Source of the DNA: Cephalotrichum gorgonifer
Taxonomy: Eukaryota > Ascomycota > Sordariomycetes > Microascales > Microascaceae
Assembly: GCA_900312665.1 (NCBI GenBank)
Contig: ONZQ02000005.1
Location: forward strand, 1,467,077 to 1,531,076
DNA length: 64,000 nucleotides
Direction: 5' to 3'
The notes beneath the pieces were generated by a model that had not been told where the DNA came from, searched no databases, and was given only the letters and a program-made list of their open reading frames with translations. Position 1 is the stretch's first letter; the number at the start of each line of letters is the position of its first letter. Shown here in pieces: positions 33,741-45,994 of the stretch. Position numbers and translations under genes: made by a program.

Positions 33741-36170
33741 AGACCATCTCCCAGAGACTACGATTTTCCTACCTCTATTCATGCCTCCTCTTCATGGCTC
33801 AGCAATTTTCGGTTGTGGCCCAACATACTTGGTTCTACGCCCATCAGTTCGTCAGTTGTTATCTTCATCAGACAGCCCGTACAGGGAGAAAGAAACTCAC
33901 AGCCCCCGATCGCGTCACACGTAGTACAACGAAGTCCCAGCCAGCCTTGAAGGCCAAGAATCCCTCACCTATAATGAGAAATAAGACGGTAGCCACTAGC
34001 TCGGACCTACGCCTTCCCAAACTTGGGGGAGTCTTCACTACATTGAAGATTCCCTACCGATATTTAGAGGAGCCACGGGTATGCTGATTTTCACATAGTA
34101 ATTTTAACAGCCCAGGAACAAGGCCCCAGCATCCGAGGAATTGGTCACCACCGAGTGAACGACCATAAGGGCATTCGACCTCGGCCAGCTTGCCGAGAGT
34201 TGCAGACCACCCTAACGATGCCCCCACAACGAAGTTGACTGGCTACCCTCCCTGCCAATAATGCCGCCGCCGCCCCCTCTCCCGACAGAGCCGAACCCAC
34301 CCATGTGCTAAAGAATCTCCTGTCCCAGAATAACGATGATGCGCCATCTTCACTCGTGATCTTCACGTCTAAGAGGCTCGCTGAATCCCCTGTTGTACCC
34401 ACCTCCGCGCCCAAGCGAGCTGGTTCACCGGTCAATGCAACAGGGAGTCCTCGATGTGGGTAGCCACGGCCAAGGTCGCAATTGATCTGGTTCCAGGGAA
34501 ACAATGGGAAGGAGGATGACGGGCATTTGAGAACCACCATTATAGCAGGACAATATACCGGACTGGTAAAAGTAGCGGCCTCGAACACAATCATCTCGGA
34601 GTAGGCAATGGCACCACGAGAGCAGCATGGCTTCGCAAACATTCCAGCGTTCAATAGCGGCCCCGTGCTACTTTCAAGACCGTCCAGGATTCCTAAGGGA
34701 ACATCGGAGATGGGAGGAAGGGCGACATCCAGGATTCCGCTTAGTCTTTGTTAGGCTTCTCGGCCGAGGACTGGACGTGAGCCTGATGGCTATCTTCTCC
34801 GGGCCTACTGATATAACAAGGTAATGTGTTTACTTGGACAAACTCCATCGGCGGGAGTATAATGCCAAGGGTCACTCCTGTGCACTGCATGTGATTAGGA
34901 ATTGAATCTGTACTTGATGGACCGTTGACAACTTGAATTGGTCCGAAGCACGTCACAAACTGCTGTTCTGCCTGCTTCTCCTGGATAACTCAAATATGCA
35001 GGTCTCTGCCAGCCCATCGGGATTTAATGGCGATATGTCCATTAAGTCCGAGACATCCTAGGATGTGTGTTGGCAGTCGCGCATTCGGCTGCATTCCTCT
35101 CGTGATCAAGAAACCACCGAACTCCCAGCACATTAAGGCATCTTTCCAAGTACATAACTAGACAATTTCATGCATATGAGCCAATACTAACCCTGTATTG
35201 TCAGATGCAACTTGTCTTGGCAGGGCCTTCTTCAAATGCCGTCTATCCGTGATTGTAGTCCCATCCCCCAATATTCCATTCCAACTCCACGACGGATCAT
35301 GTATTTAAGTAGCGTCTTGAATATTGCCGCACGTGCTTGTGCATCCCTACCCCCACGACATGATGCTATATTGCCCGCATTTTATGCCACAAGACACAGT
35401 GGATAGCGTCAGATACGTCTGCATTTGGAAACTTTGTAAGCCTACACGCTGTAATAATAGCCTTTTCCTCCTTGGGCAAATGTCATACTAATCCCGCATT
35501 GGGTGTCATACCCCCATGTACTTATTGGGTACATCCAGCAAGCCAATCTCATGACCATCTCGCAGCTCCGACACCCCCATGTTTAAAAGCCTATGGGGTG
35601 CTGCGATGCACCCGCCCCCAGTGATTACAGCTTATTATGGAACTTACAGTCCGGAGTGGGCATATTGTCGTCCGGAATGCATGATGAGATATCCCGGGGA
35701 TATGACGGAAGATCTTGCCCCACTACGCGGGATGCCGATGCCGGGGAGGTGGTGCCCCGGGCAGCTCGATTGGTAATAAGTTGCATTATTAAACATGGGC
35801 ATGGAGGGGCAGACCTCCCGCACCAGGATCGAGATGGTCCTCTATCACTAGAAAAGGGAGCGCGGGGTGAAGTGAGGCGCAGCTATGCACGTAGAAGGGC
35901 CATTATGATGCGATAATGTTGGAAATTGTATAATCAAAGTATGGCTGTCTTGGCGGGGTTCCGACTGTTTGGGAGCCGATAATGGAGGCAAGATAGGATG
36001 TATTTATTCCTGGCTCAGTCTGGTCATCCTAAGAGGCATCAGCCTATACCTTGGCTACATCGCAGTCCAAAAAATATTACTTTCTCAGCACGACCAAATT
36101 CATACAAAGCTCAGCTTCACACAAATAACGACGCCACACAAAGCTCCAGCAACCCCAGCTCCCAGCCATT

Positions 36171-37553
36171 ATGTCTTCCACTACTACCACCACCGCCACT
36201 CAAGCCATTGAAGCGAGCACAGCCAAGCTATCTTTGGCCTTTGATGCAGAGATCCACAAAGATGTGCGCATGTGTATCCCTATCGAGTCGCGAAGGATGA
36301 TGGCGCTAATATTAGTCGTCAACTGTAGTACAAATATACGCACTATCTGCCCGTCTATGACGAAGAAACCGCGTTCCCTCCCCTCCAGCCCTTCGAATTC
36401 AACGACCGAGGCCTTGTAGCAGATAAGACGTACCGCAATCTGCTCTCGCCGGACAATGCGAGCCTTAAGGCGACCAAACTGACACCACCCATCGGGACCG
36501 AGATTCGTGGACTGCAGCTCTCGGAGTTGGACGACCGTCAGAAGGATGAGCTCGCACTTCTCCTGGCAGAACGCGGTGTCGTGATCTTCCGGGATCAGGA
36601 CTTCAAGGACATAGGGGCAGACAGGCAGAAGGAATTTGCGCGGTACTTTGGACCGCTCCATATCCATGTGCGTTCACCTCTTCATCCTCACCCCTACCAA
36701 CCTCCTTTCTATCCGCCTATGATTCTATTTAACTAACACCCAATGCAGCCCACCGGATCACATGCAAAGGACAATCTCGAGATCCTCAATATCTACCAGG
36801 GCCCCGACAACGAATACAACGGTCTCCGCCTTCAGAACCGCCTCACCTCTACCAACTACCACTCCGATGTCTCATATGAGCGCCAGACCCCTGGAATAAC
36901 GATTCTTACCCTTCTCTCTGTGCCCCCTACTGGCGGTGATACGGCCTGGGCCTCCCAAACGACTGCATACGCACGCCTATCGCAGCCTATCAAGACGCTC
37001 CTCGAGGGCCTCCGTGCGGAGCATAGCGGGTTCCCTCAGGCCGAGAGCGCAACGAAGGGCGGAAAATTTGTCAGGAGGCAGCCGATTAAGACGGAGCACC
37101 CAATTGTTCGGATCCATCCGGTAAGAGGCCTATCCAGTGTTTAATCCCGTAGGTTGTTTCCCACTAACCACAGCTCTGTCTGTAGGCTACTGGGCAGAAG
37201 GCGCTTTATGTTAACCCCGGATTCACGACACGCATTGTCGGGCTGAAGGATGAGGAGTCGGATGCCCTTTTGAAACTCTTGTTCAAGGTACTAGCCACCC
37301 TTCCCACCAGGCGTACGTAGATAGCGCCCTGCTGACATATAACCTCCAGCACATCACCAAAGGTCAAGATTTCCAAGTACGCGTGAAGTGGGAGGAGGGG
37401 ACTGTTGCCCTCTGGGACAACCGTATCACCGCCCACACGGCCATCAAGGACTACGACGTCCATAACCCGCAGGAGGGGGCCCGCCATGGAATACGGCTCA
37501 CTAGTTTGGCTGAGAAACCTATTGGTGTAAACGGCCTGACGTCACAATGGTGA
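36171..37553 (+). CDS. TauD/TfdA-type 2-oxoglutarate/Fe(II) dioxygenase, 5 exons
   Basis: Exons 36171-36263, 36329-36667, 36749-37120, 37186-37287 and 37350-37553 give 369 residues, the usual length for fungal TauD-like enzymes. The iron ligands are seen as His182-x-Asp184 (NYHSDVSYE) and distal His331 (RITAHTA), with the oxoglutarate-binding arginine near Arg351 (ARHGIRLT). The N-terminal part (PFEFNDRGLVADK, IGTEIRGLQLSEL, RGVVIFRDQDF) also matches the family. The first donor (GTGCGC at 36264) is non-consensus, but it is the only one that keeps frame into YKYTHYLPVYDE. Fungal relatives release sulfite from taurine or other sulfonates for sulfur supply; the substrate here is not certain. Confidence 0.92.
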
Positions 37554-38058
37554 TTAGTATGAGTGGCTTGGCTTTGGTTTCGGGTCTTTGAGGTTGTGCT
37601 CAAACAGCAAGCTATTCGTCGACGAGATCACCTGTTATTCAATACAACCCATCTTTGTCCCTGACTTCACGCTCTATAGGGATCCAATTGGGATTATTGT
37701 TGCCACCGCTATGTGAAGTGGATGGGCTCCTTGCAGAGACAGGACTAATCTACCATGTAGACATCCGAGGACTCGCACCGAAATTTCCTCTGGCACGTTC
37801 ATATGCTTCGTCACTCGAGGAGAAGATGACGGCGCGCGACGTATCAACATCTGAACGGAGCAGTTGACCCCACTGAGGTTAGAGCCAAGAAGTAGAAGAG
37901 GATATTTTTCTCGACTTACCTCTCCGAACGCCTGCTGCCCAAAGAAAAACCGAAAAAAAAGTTCGCGTGGGGCCACATCTGGCTCACCCACCTAAAAGCT
38001 CGGCTGTTATTAAATTTGAAGTCTCGAACCGCAAAAGTCAACGTAGGTGACAAAAAGA
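37554..38058. other. Intergenic, nothing recognised
   Basis: 3' flank of the dioxygenase gene and the 3' flank of the minus-strand tRNA-Ala. No coding frame was recognised. Confidence 0.4.
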
Positions 38059-38175
38059 TGGACACACCAGGAATCGAACCAGGGACCGCCTCTAACTTTA
38101 GATATCGCTATCTATTCTCAGGTCTTGGGGACCTTAAGATGCTAAAGAGGAATTATACCACTAAACCATGCGCCC
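38059..38175 (-). tRNA. tRNA-Ala(AGC) with a long intron
   Basis: On the minus strand, acceptor GGGCGCA/TGTGTCC contains the G3:T70 pair that marks alanine tRNAs. The anticodon stem is CCTCT/AGAGG and the loop TT-AGC-A. An intron of about 44 nt begins after position 37. The T arm is CCTGG-TTCGATT-CCTGG with one weak pair. Total length is 117 nt. Confidence 0.85.
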
Positions 38176-38872
38176 TACTCGTTGATTTTCACAATCATCA
38201 TCACGTATATGATCGTTGGGAAGACGTTCCCTTACAAGAGCACCATGTAGAGGAACGGGTGCCCTCTGTAAGTTATCTATTTAGGGGAGAATTGAGCAGC
38301 GAGAGATCAGACGAGATAAGCTGCCCACCTATATAGGCTACGAATTTGGAAAGCGGTGCTCAAACTCATGGGGTTAAGAATCATCCGTTCGTACTAGAAC
38401 CTTGGGCCGAGACGTTTGGAAGAATCGCGTGCTATCCAGCCGCAAGAGCCTTCATTCCTGGATTTCGGACGGCACTTCAGCTACACAAGCTTGACATAGG
38501 CCACACAAGATCCGGTGGAGACAGAGTTCTGATAGATGGATGTCTGGCTACAGCACGGGCCTAATCTACCCAGGTGCATACAGGTATTCAACTGAAACAT
38601 CCCATCACAAAATATATAGTAAAACCGCTTTTCGTGTAGAAGTACAGAATACGTACCTGAGGCTTATATGCGGGTTCTCCCAGTGGCGCTAAAGCTCTGA
38701 TGGTTAGCGCTTTTCTTCGCCTCCATTGGCTATAAAGTTCCTGCCGAGATCCCAAGTGGGGCTACGACATCACCGAAACGAAACCTTGAGCCCTATCTGA
38801 AGGACCAAAAAATAGGAAACGGGCCAAAAAAGACGGTTGCTACCCGAGTGTTCTCGGGTGCATTGGGGATTG
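38176..38872. other. Spacer between tRNA-Ala and tRNA-Lys
   Basis: Short open frames only. A small inverted repeat (cccgagtg-ttctcgggtg, about 38843-38861) lies just past the 3' end of the tRNA-Lys and might be a transcript hairpin. Confidence 0.4.
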
Positions 38873-38945
38873 AGCCCAATGCGGGGGTCGAACCCGCAGC
38901 CTTCAGATTAAGAGTCTGACGCTCTACCGATTGAGCTAACCGGGC
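38873..38945 (-). tRNA. tRNA-Lys(CTT), no intron
   Basis: Acceptor GCCCGGT/ATTGGGC, D arm GCTC/GAGC, anticodon stem TCAGA/TCTGA with loop CTCTTAA, and T arm GCGGG-TTCGACC-CCCGC. 73 nt without an intron. Confidence 0.95.
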
Positions 38946-39571
38946 GAGTTGTGGGTTGTTGATGCCAAGAACGAAAGGTATCCGTCAACATGAGGCTTCC
39001 AGCACAAGGTTAAGTGGGGAGAGAAAGGAAAAACGAAAAATCCTTCAAAGGCACGCCTCTCCCTCTTCACAAAATCGGCCTTGGTTTCAGCCGGATCACT
39101 CGGCAAGCTGGTTACTCCATGCCCCGAAGTAAATTATATATCTAAGACTCGGCTGTGTGAAATGTATAGACCCGTATAAGCATATGTATCTGAACCAACA
39201 GCTGACGCCTGGACACCCGCCTGACTCTGCCTCATCCTCGTCATGACAAGTCAGTCGCTAGACAAGATTTATGTCAATATATCGCTGCTGGTTGATATCT
39301 TCCACATACTCAAGGTCGCCGGCAGTGGCAATGAAGTGGATCGATCCACCGGTGCCAATATACTTGGACGCTCGTCAACTAATTTTGCCTCCCTTCGCTA
39401 CCTCATAGTCTGGTAGACACACTCTCGAGCACATATACATAACGGCAACATATATTAGGCCTTTATATAGTGCGGGTGACCATTATTCAATAAGGTGTTT
39501 GTAATGGTGCTATTTAGATCATTTTTCTTGTGAAGCAAAAGGATTAGTTGGCGGAACGCACAAAAACGAAC
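38946..39571. other. Spacer between tRNA-Lys and tRNA-Phe
   Basis: AT-rich in its second half. No gene or repeat was recognised. Confidence 0.4.
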
Positions 39572-39659
39572 TGCGACGACCCGGGCTTGAACCGGGGACC
39601 TCCAGGAGTCTGATGAGAATCTCTTCAGTCTGGCGCTCTCCCAGCTGAGCTATCATCGC
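39572..39659 (-). tRNA. tRNA-Phe(GAA) with intron
   Basis: On the minus strand, acceptor GCGATGA/TCGTCGC with discriminator A, D arm GCTC/GAGC, and anticodon loop with GAA. An intron of about 15 nt follows position 37. The T arm is CCCGG-TTCAAGC-CCGGG. The anticodon stem CCAGA/CCTGG leaves an A31-C39 mismatch, which is unusual for this tRNA. Confidence 0.88.
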
Positions 39660-40405
39660 GGCTTCTGTTTACTGACATTAGCGTCTCTCGAGTGGCCCTT
39701 TCTTGGGACCCCCGTAACATCTCCATAATTTGTCGTACATGCAACATATACTTCATTAATTGGCATCTCGCTCTTGCGTAGTGATCCACTGGAACATTGC
39801 AGCGGGAAACTCAGTTTTCAGTGCCCTGCGAAGCGTAAATGCCCACAATACAGAGCCCACCCAAGCGCGATGCAAAGAATACAGTAGTTCTGAGTGTGTA
39901 TCTGGAACCCGGAGTCCCAGATGAAGAAGGCACATGTATTGTCTCGCTACGACCGTACTGATATAGCCGTATGAAAGCTCTGACCGTCCGAGAAAAGCAT
40001 TGTTTCTAGTTTCTATATATCGGCGTAAGTGCTGTTCCCAGGTGACCGTCATACATCATATATCCAAGAGACAGTATCTGTGTGTTTTGATCACTACAAC
40101 AACTAATCGCTCGTCAAACTGGATCAGCCTTCAGTCTGGTGGAACGGCCAACACACGTTTACCCGGGACATCCCCCAAACAATGGTTTTAACCCCTTGGT
40201 CTCGCCCGACGTTGTAGATAGGCTAAATACAGACATGGAAGAAAGATCCCGCAATAGGTGCTTCTTCCCTGCTACCTTTGTCTCCACGTCCTGCGCTATT
40301 TCCTTCGATCTCGCCCCTTTTCAAATCTGCACCTAGCCGTACCGTTCCAAGTCAATACAATTAGGCATACGCAGACATACCAAAGACCAAACTCATATAT
40401 CCACC
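39660..40405. other. Intergenic with one small minus-strand frame
   Basis: A minus-strand ATG frame of 98 codons at 39756-40052 has a protein-like composition but no recognisable domain; it may be a fragment. The rest is the promoter side of the DUF4246 gene. Confidence 0.35.
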
Positions 40406-43079
40406 ATGTCTGAGCAAGACGAACCGCGACAGAACGATGTGCAATCAGGCCCGCTGCCAGAAGTCGCATCCAACATCGAGCTCGACTGGAGTCAGCGATT
40501 CGCACACGGAATGTTCGACTGGGCACTGGAGAGCCGCGTCACCGCTCGCGAACTAGCCATGCTCCGAACCATGAACAAGATAACCGACAAGCCCGACTGG
40601 GAGACGCGAATATTCGACGATGAAGTTGCCGCTTCTTGGAAAGTTGAGGCCGTTGCTAGCGAGCTGCTGATGAGCCGGAGGGCCTGGGAATGGTGTCTTG
40701 AGGAGCAGGGATCCTGGATTCCGTCCCTTGTCGTTTTCGACACGCTCGTACAGGTACTAGTAAATACAAGTATCCGAGCCTGTCCTAGATTATAGTATGT
40801 CAAACATCCAGCCCCTATCAAAGTCCTAAGGTGGTGAGAGACGACGTGGCAAACACTTATAGTAGTGGAGCAAACATAAATCCTTCCTCGTCAAGGATCA
40901 AGGTACAAGGCTGAGGAGTTCACCCGGACTGGCCGTGTGGCGGTATACGACGTTGGACCCAGGATAGCCAAATCAAGACTGGACTGCGGGAGGCTGAAGG
41001 ATCTGGTTCAGGACGTTATTGATCGGGCCGATCACGGTGACGGCAGACAGCTCTACGAGGATAATCAAGTCCTCAACATCGTCGATCCCTCCCTCTACCC
41101 GCTCGCCTACGGGGTAACAGAGGTGCTTCCCGATGGAGAAGAAGTTGATCCGAACAACCTATGGCACAAGGTGAACAAGGGGCAGCGATCCATCGTTGTG
41201 CCCCATCTATTGGACGATATATTCCGCCAAGCTGGGCAAGATCCGGAGCAGGCGCCGGATATTATTCGCGAACGACGCAAGAATGGGCGGTGGAGTCCCC
41301 GTGACGACGGAAGATGGCGTGAGCACAGGCCTTGGCGATATTCAAACCGGTTCCAGTGACTGCCGTCCGACGTCAGGTTCACACACCCTGATCGCGATGA
41401 TTGTGCGGTGAGGTTTGACAGCTACATTTCCGACCTGCATCCGAGCTCCCACCGTCGCCTCTACTCGGTCATAGAAGACGCAATCTCAGCCTCCATTCAG
41501 CCCTGGAACGATGTGGTAACCTATGCTATTCCTGGGTCTGATACAATAAAAGTGGCTTAGGAAGGGCATCTCCTAGGATCCGAGCGTTCAATACAAATTT
41601 CATGCTGCCTATATCACCGAATGGTATCTGCTGACGTAGAGAGGGAAACTTCTGCAAGGACCTGCTGGAGCTTTCAGACGCGTGGGAGACGCTAGATCCA
41701 CTCGAGCCAAGTGATTCGCTCGATGCTATCATAGCGAGAATGGACAATGCCCAGCATCACTCTTCCCCAACGCGATCCCATGAACTCCTGCAAGAATATC
41801 GTCCAGAGGTATTGAAGCGCTTCCCGCTACTACTCCATCCAGACAGGTGGCACTACAGGCAGCATCACCCAGATATACAAGCCCGGCTGGAGAAGTTCCT
41901 CCACAAGGATCCGGGAGTCTGCTACTCCTTCAAAGACTGGAAAGCAGGGAAAATACCGGACAAGCCAATCTACTGGGAGGCTTGGGATCCCGACGAAGTG
42001 TCATTTGATGATGAAAGTGACGAGGCAGTAGGGTTAAAGCTCCAGACCGAGCGGGACAGAGAAGCACATTTCAAGCTTTACCCTATCGGCATTCCTTATC
42101 GGGTACCAAAAGATCTCTGCCTACACTGCATATGCTATCCTTCCGACGACGGGTGGTTGAAATTATTCAGTTCAAAGCTCGCAAAGCACGAGGAAGGAGT
42201 TTACACTCAGTTGGAATACGATCACGAGTACCGCCATGCCAAGCTACAGAGCGACTTCCGGGCGCAGGGACTCCAGATTTACGTCAAGATCCAAAGCATC
42301 GAGCTTACTCCAGAACGGCCACGCTACGAGGGCGGAGATCGGGCACTTGATGGCCTACTGAATGAGCATGTAGTCACCAGCTCTATCTACATGTTTGATG
42401 TGGAGAACGTGGCAGACGGAGGAGTATCACTATCTTTCAGCGTGCAGGCACAGCTAGGGCCGGTAGAAGACGTGTGCGAGGTGTCCCCCGGGTCGGAGAG
42501 CCGCAAGCGGTTGATCTCGATGTACGCGATGGACGACTTGGTTGAGGGAAAAGCGCCGCACTGGCAAGTGCTTGGGTCCGTGGCGGCTTCGGAGGGGAGG
42601 GTCGTGTCGTTTCCGAGCATACTACAATATCGCATGGGACACGTCGAACTCCGCGATCTATCAAAGCCCGGCCACGTCCGTTTTATTGCCCTGTCTCTGG
42701 CGGATCCTAACTACCATGTCGTGTCAACGAAGAGGGTATTGCCACAGAGCTTCGATTGGTGGGAGCAAGACGTTTTCCCGTGGGCGTTCCTTATGCGTAA
42801 GGGGCTGCCAGACAATGTGGTTAGAATGATTGCTAAAGAGGTACGAGGGGAGCATATTGTTACTGTGGATGAGGCGAGGGAATTCGGTCACGCATAGTGT
42901 CGGAGAAGGAGAGGATGATGGCTGAGCTAAACTCCGAGGTTTACCACATTCGTTTTACCAACGATGAAGACTGGTCGCACGAATCTTTTGACGCCTTTGG
43001 AAACCGTGTTTTCCTAGGAGGCTGGAGTGTTGAGGACTGGGGTGCTGCTGCTCCATTGGGTTCCGAGGGAGATAGTTAG
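40406..43079 (+). pseudogene. DUF4246-family gene, probably inactivated
   Basis: Separate frames carry successive parts of one fungal DUF4246-type protein: FDWALESRVTARELAM at the start, then YKAEEFTRTGRVAVYD, VDPSLYPLAYGVTEVLPDG, YISDLHPSSHRRLYSVIED, QGLQIYVKIQSIELTPERP and KPGHVRFIALSLADPN. Two lesions stand out. At 41357-41359 the frame reads F-Q-TGA-L-P-S, where the family has F-Q-W-L-P, so a TGG appears to have become TGA. Near 42885 one C seems lost: the frame stops at 42897, but the family-like tail (SRIVSEKERMMAELNSEV) continues in the next frame to 43079. The region 40700-40900 cannot be spliced convincingly. The expected W-H-x-E-G is replaced by DRALDG. Remnants of introns near 41517-41637 are likely. 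If expressed at all, the 385-codon frame at 41740-42897 would be the largest piece. Confidence 0.6.
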
Positions 43080-43759
43080 AGCTTAATACTAGTAGCCTGT
43101 ATGCTAAGCCAGAGGGGGTAGCAATGTCGTTGGGTTCTCCTTGCCTCCACTCCCCCCCCTCACCCTTGAGCAAAGATATACACTCGGCTGTAAACCACGC
43201 AGCCACGGCTTTCATAGTTATATGAATCTTTTTGCCTTTTAAACGTATAGTTCCTATCTTATATTACTTGTCTTTTTTTTCTTGGGCAGGATGGTCCGAC
43301 GCTGAGTTTACCCAGACGGAACGAGGGATGGTATCGCGTGAGCACGGTCGTGGGCAGACATCCAGATTGGCGTCATAAAACACAGTACCTAAGGGGGCGG
43401 TTCATTCCCGGCCGGGGAAGCAAACTCTATTCTCGCAACTATATTTAGTATTTGGAATTCTGCGGAACAATGTGAGTCTCGGGACTCTGGCGTGTCTGGA
43501 ACCCGGGGTTCCGGTGTTGTCCTTGATTTCAAATAAACCCACATGTCATCATCCTCAAGATGATCCGATTAACGCAGGTGTGACATATGTACGATTATAC
43601 TACTTGTAGATCCTAGCTACGGATGTATTAGAGTCCGCAGAGATATAAGCAGGCACGATGCAATTGTATATATATACCCCTAAAGCCCGCCGCAAAAAGA
43701 CCAAGCACGACTGGATACATTTGCCCCTACATAAGGGCATACTTTCTGTCCTCGTTATC
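43080..43759. other. Intergenic, promoter of the NmrA-like gene
   Basis: No gene is supported. A plus-strand frame at 43658 runs into the NmrA-like start in the same frame but has a poor N-terminus and is taken as leader. Confidence 0.4.
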
Positions 43760-44816
43760 ATGTCTACCGTTGCAGTCGCTGGAGGGACTGGGAAGCTTGG
43801 CCGTGCCGTTGTTAATGCCATCAACGCGGCTGGTAAATTCGAAGTTTTGGTGCTTAGTCGTCAGGTACGCATAACTTGCATCTTGCCTTATCGTCTTTAG
43901 CTTACCCAAGCTAGGTCGACAATGAGAAATCAACGAAGACCGGAACTCGAGTCATTGCTGTAGACTACACCAGTTCTGAAGCTATCGCGTCGATCCTCGA
44001 GCAATATCAGATTGAGACACTCATTTCAACTCTTGGATCCTTTGTCCCAGCTCAGCACGAACATAATCTCATCAAGGGAGCCGACAAATCCTCAGTCACG
44101 AGGCGATATATTCCCAACGTCTGGGGCGCAAAGCACACTGAGGAGTAAGTATTACTCTCCACCGTGTTTTTCTATTCAATATCAGAGTAGCGGCTAATTA
44201 TGGCTTTGTTCTAAGGATTGTGGCATACTATCCCGCTGCGGCGCAGACGCTGGGCTATCTGAAGGCCCTCGAGTCGACATCTCTGGAATGGACTGCTATG
44301 CATAACGGCTTCTTCCTGGACTTTTATGTTGCACCCGAGGTTCAGTCTTATATGAGCTATATGGCGATTGTTGTCGACTTAAAGAACAACTTTGCCGCGA
44401 TTCCCGGGTCTGGGGACGTGCCAGTTGTCTTCACGCATTCATTCGACATTGGAAGGTTCACTGCAGCCCTCCTAACCAAGGACAAGTGGGAGGAGGAGTC
44501 TTTCATCATCGGCGACAAAATGACGTGGAACGAGTTTGTCCGAATTGGCCAGGAGGTCAAGGGAACTAATTTCACAGTCGTGTACGACTCTATGGAGAAG
44601 CTGAAGAGAGAGCAGGTCACCGAGCTCCCATCTCACCCTTCGCTTTATCCGCTGTTCCCTATCCCCAAGGAAACACTGCAAGCAATGTTTGCACACTTTG
44701 GAATCATGTTTGAGAATGGTGCCTTAGATATTACCGACCATACCCTGAACGAGGATTTCCCAGATATCAAACCGAGGACTGTTAGAGAGCTAATTTTGGA
44801 AGCTTATGCGGCTTGA
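43760..44816 (+). CDS. NmrA-like NAD(P)-binding protein (isoflavone-reductase-like)
   Basis: Exons 43760-43864, 43915-44144 and 44216-44816 give 311 residues. The N-terminus MSTVAVAGGTGKLGRAVV is a Rossmann dinucleotide-binding start with the G-x-x-G-x-x-G pattern. The middle (TLISTLGSF, RRYIPNVWGAKH) and the C-terminal half fit NmrA/PCBER-type atypical short-chain dehydrogenases. These act as reductases on aromatic compounds or as redox-sensing regulators without catalysis. I chose the ATG at 43760 because it starts directly at the first beta-strand, as is usual. The junction GAKHTEE-IVAYYPAAAQ supports the second splice. Confidence 0.88.
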
Positions 44817-45994
44817 GAACAAGAGAAATAAACTGTGAGCTGGAGGATGTTGGAGGGGCCCGTATGGTTTTCGTTTTCAATCGTGTACGTAGATATTCAT
44901 GGGCACGCCTTGCCCTTGGAGAGACAGGTAGTGCAACGTTACCTTTCATTGATTATTCTACGTTGACCATTTACAGATTTCAGTCATGTCGTACATCACA
45001 GAGGATATCCTCATATCGTGAGGTCTCGACTGCCCTTCTGGAGAACACCCCGGTTTGGCCGAGGCCGTCCTTCGTCCTCTTCGGGCTCCGTTCTTCCCAG
45101 GTAAAGAGATGCAGTCCTGTCTGGCAACTGTTACGTAGACGGAGGACGCTTGGATATGGCTGGTCAGTCACTCAGCCAGGCGGGGTAGTTTGGGTAACAA
45201 CCAGGGGTGTTTCGGAACCGAAATTTGGGAGGTCGCCCTTTAAAAAACTGCTATTTTCCATTTCTGGAATCGGTGATGGTATATTGGGGTGTAAGTCTGC
45301 GACGGTAAGAGCGACCAGCATGGCGCATACTTTATATTTCCATGAATCACAACTATTAGTGTATTAGTCTTCATGACCAGCAGTATAACTCGCACATACC
45401 CGCTCGAGTATTGCAACTACGCTTACGCAATCTTCTTGGCACTCCGGCTTCATTCATACCCTAGCTATTAGTTACCAACCCTAACCCAGGATCGGGACCT
45501 TCACAGCAATTTTAGCACTTGGGGAGACTTGGGTGGTCCAAAGTGGCGGTGGTGCGGTCCCAAGTTGCCTGTCTTTGTATTATGAGGATTATTATTATTA
45601 TTAGCTAGCTGGTATTAGTGCCGGACAATAAGGCGGACCGGACCCACCTGTGGCGCCAACTCGCATGCACCCGTCGTAAAGCTTCCCAAAACAGTAATGC
45701 ACGAGAAGCAGCATGACCCACTTGGCTGTTTGGAGTCAGCATATCACATCTCTCGTAACTCTCCCAATGCGGTAATACACGACTTGCGATGGTGAATTTG
45801 ACCTCAGGGGCCCGGTTATAAAGTAAACAGCTAGACCACCTTCGATACTCCTTAGAATCCGTCATGGAAATACATAATCGTCCTATTTATTCAGCTAGGC
45901 CCTGCGTCTTTTTCCAGCGAACTCGACCTTCACCTTTTTCGAGCCTCTTTACCACCACCTTCTTCTCTTGGTCTCTGCGGACCTTGCTACCGAG
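44817..45994. other. Intergenic, promoter of the ABC transporter
   Basis: A plus-strand frame overlapping the end of the NmrA-like gene (to 45367) has no ATG start near its beginning and no domain, so I treat it as non-coding. The last few hundred bases contain CGG-bearing motifs (gcggaccgga near 45630) of the type Zn2Cys6 regulators bind, but I cannot show that they are used. Confidence 0.35.

Larger units (their letters stand above)
31858..36170. other. Gene-poor stretch of 4.3 kb
   Basis: Upstream of the secreted protein gene there are short tandem repeats (31950-32030 and 32590-32620), a run of 12 C followed by five G (33724-33740), and scattered open frames below 170 codons on both strands. 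The longest, a minus-strand frame at 34145-34654, has no family signature. No gene model is supported. The last 100 bases are the leader of the dioxygenase gene. Confidence 0.35.

Noticed and set aside
34145..34654. Minus-strand frame of 169 codons
   Set aside because: No recognisable features; plus-strand frames are also partly open here, and nothing supports expression.
38059..38175. Reading this tRNA as proline-type with a switched anticodon
   Set aside because: The D arm looks proline-like, but the acceptor has the G3:T70 pair typical of alanine and the anticodon is AGC, so a normal tRNA-Ala is simpler.
44813..45367. Plus-strand frame of 184 codons after the NmrA-like gene
   Set aside because: It starts from a non-ATG codon overlapping the upstream stop and has no domain.
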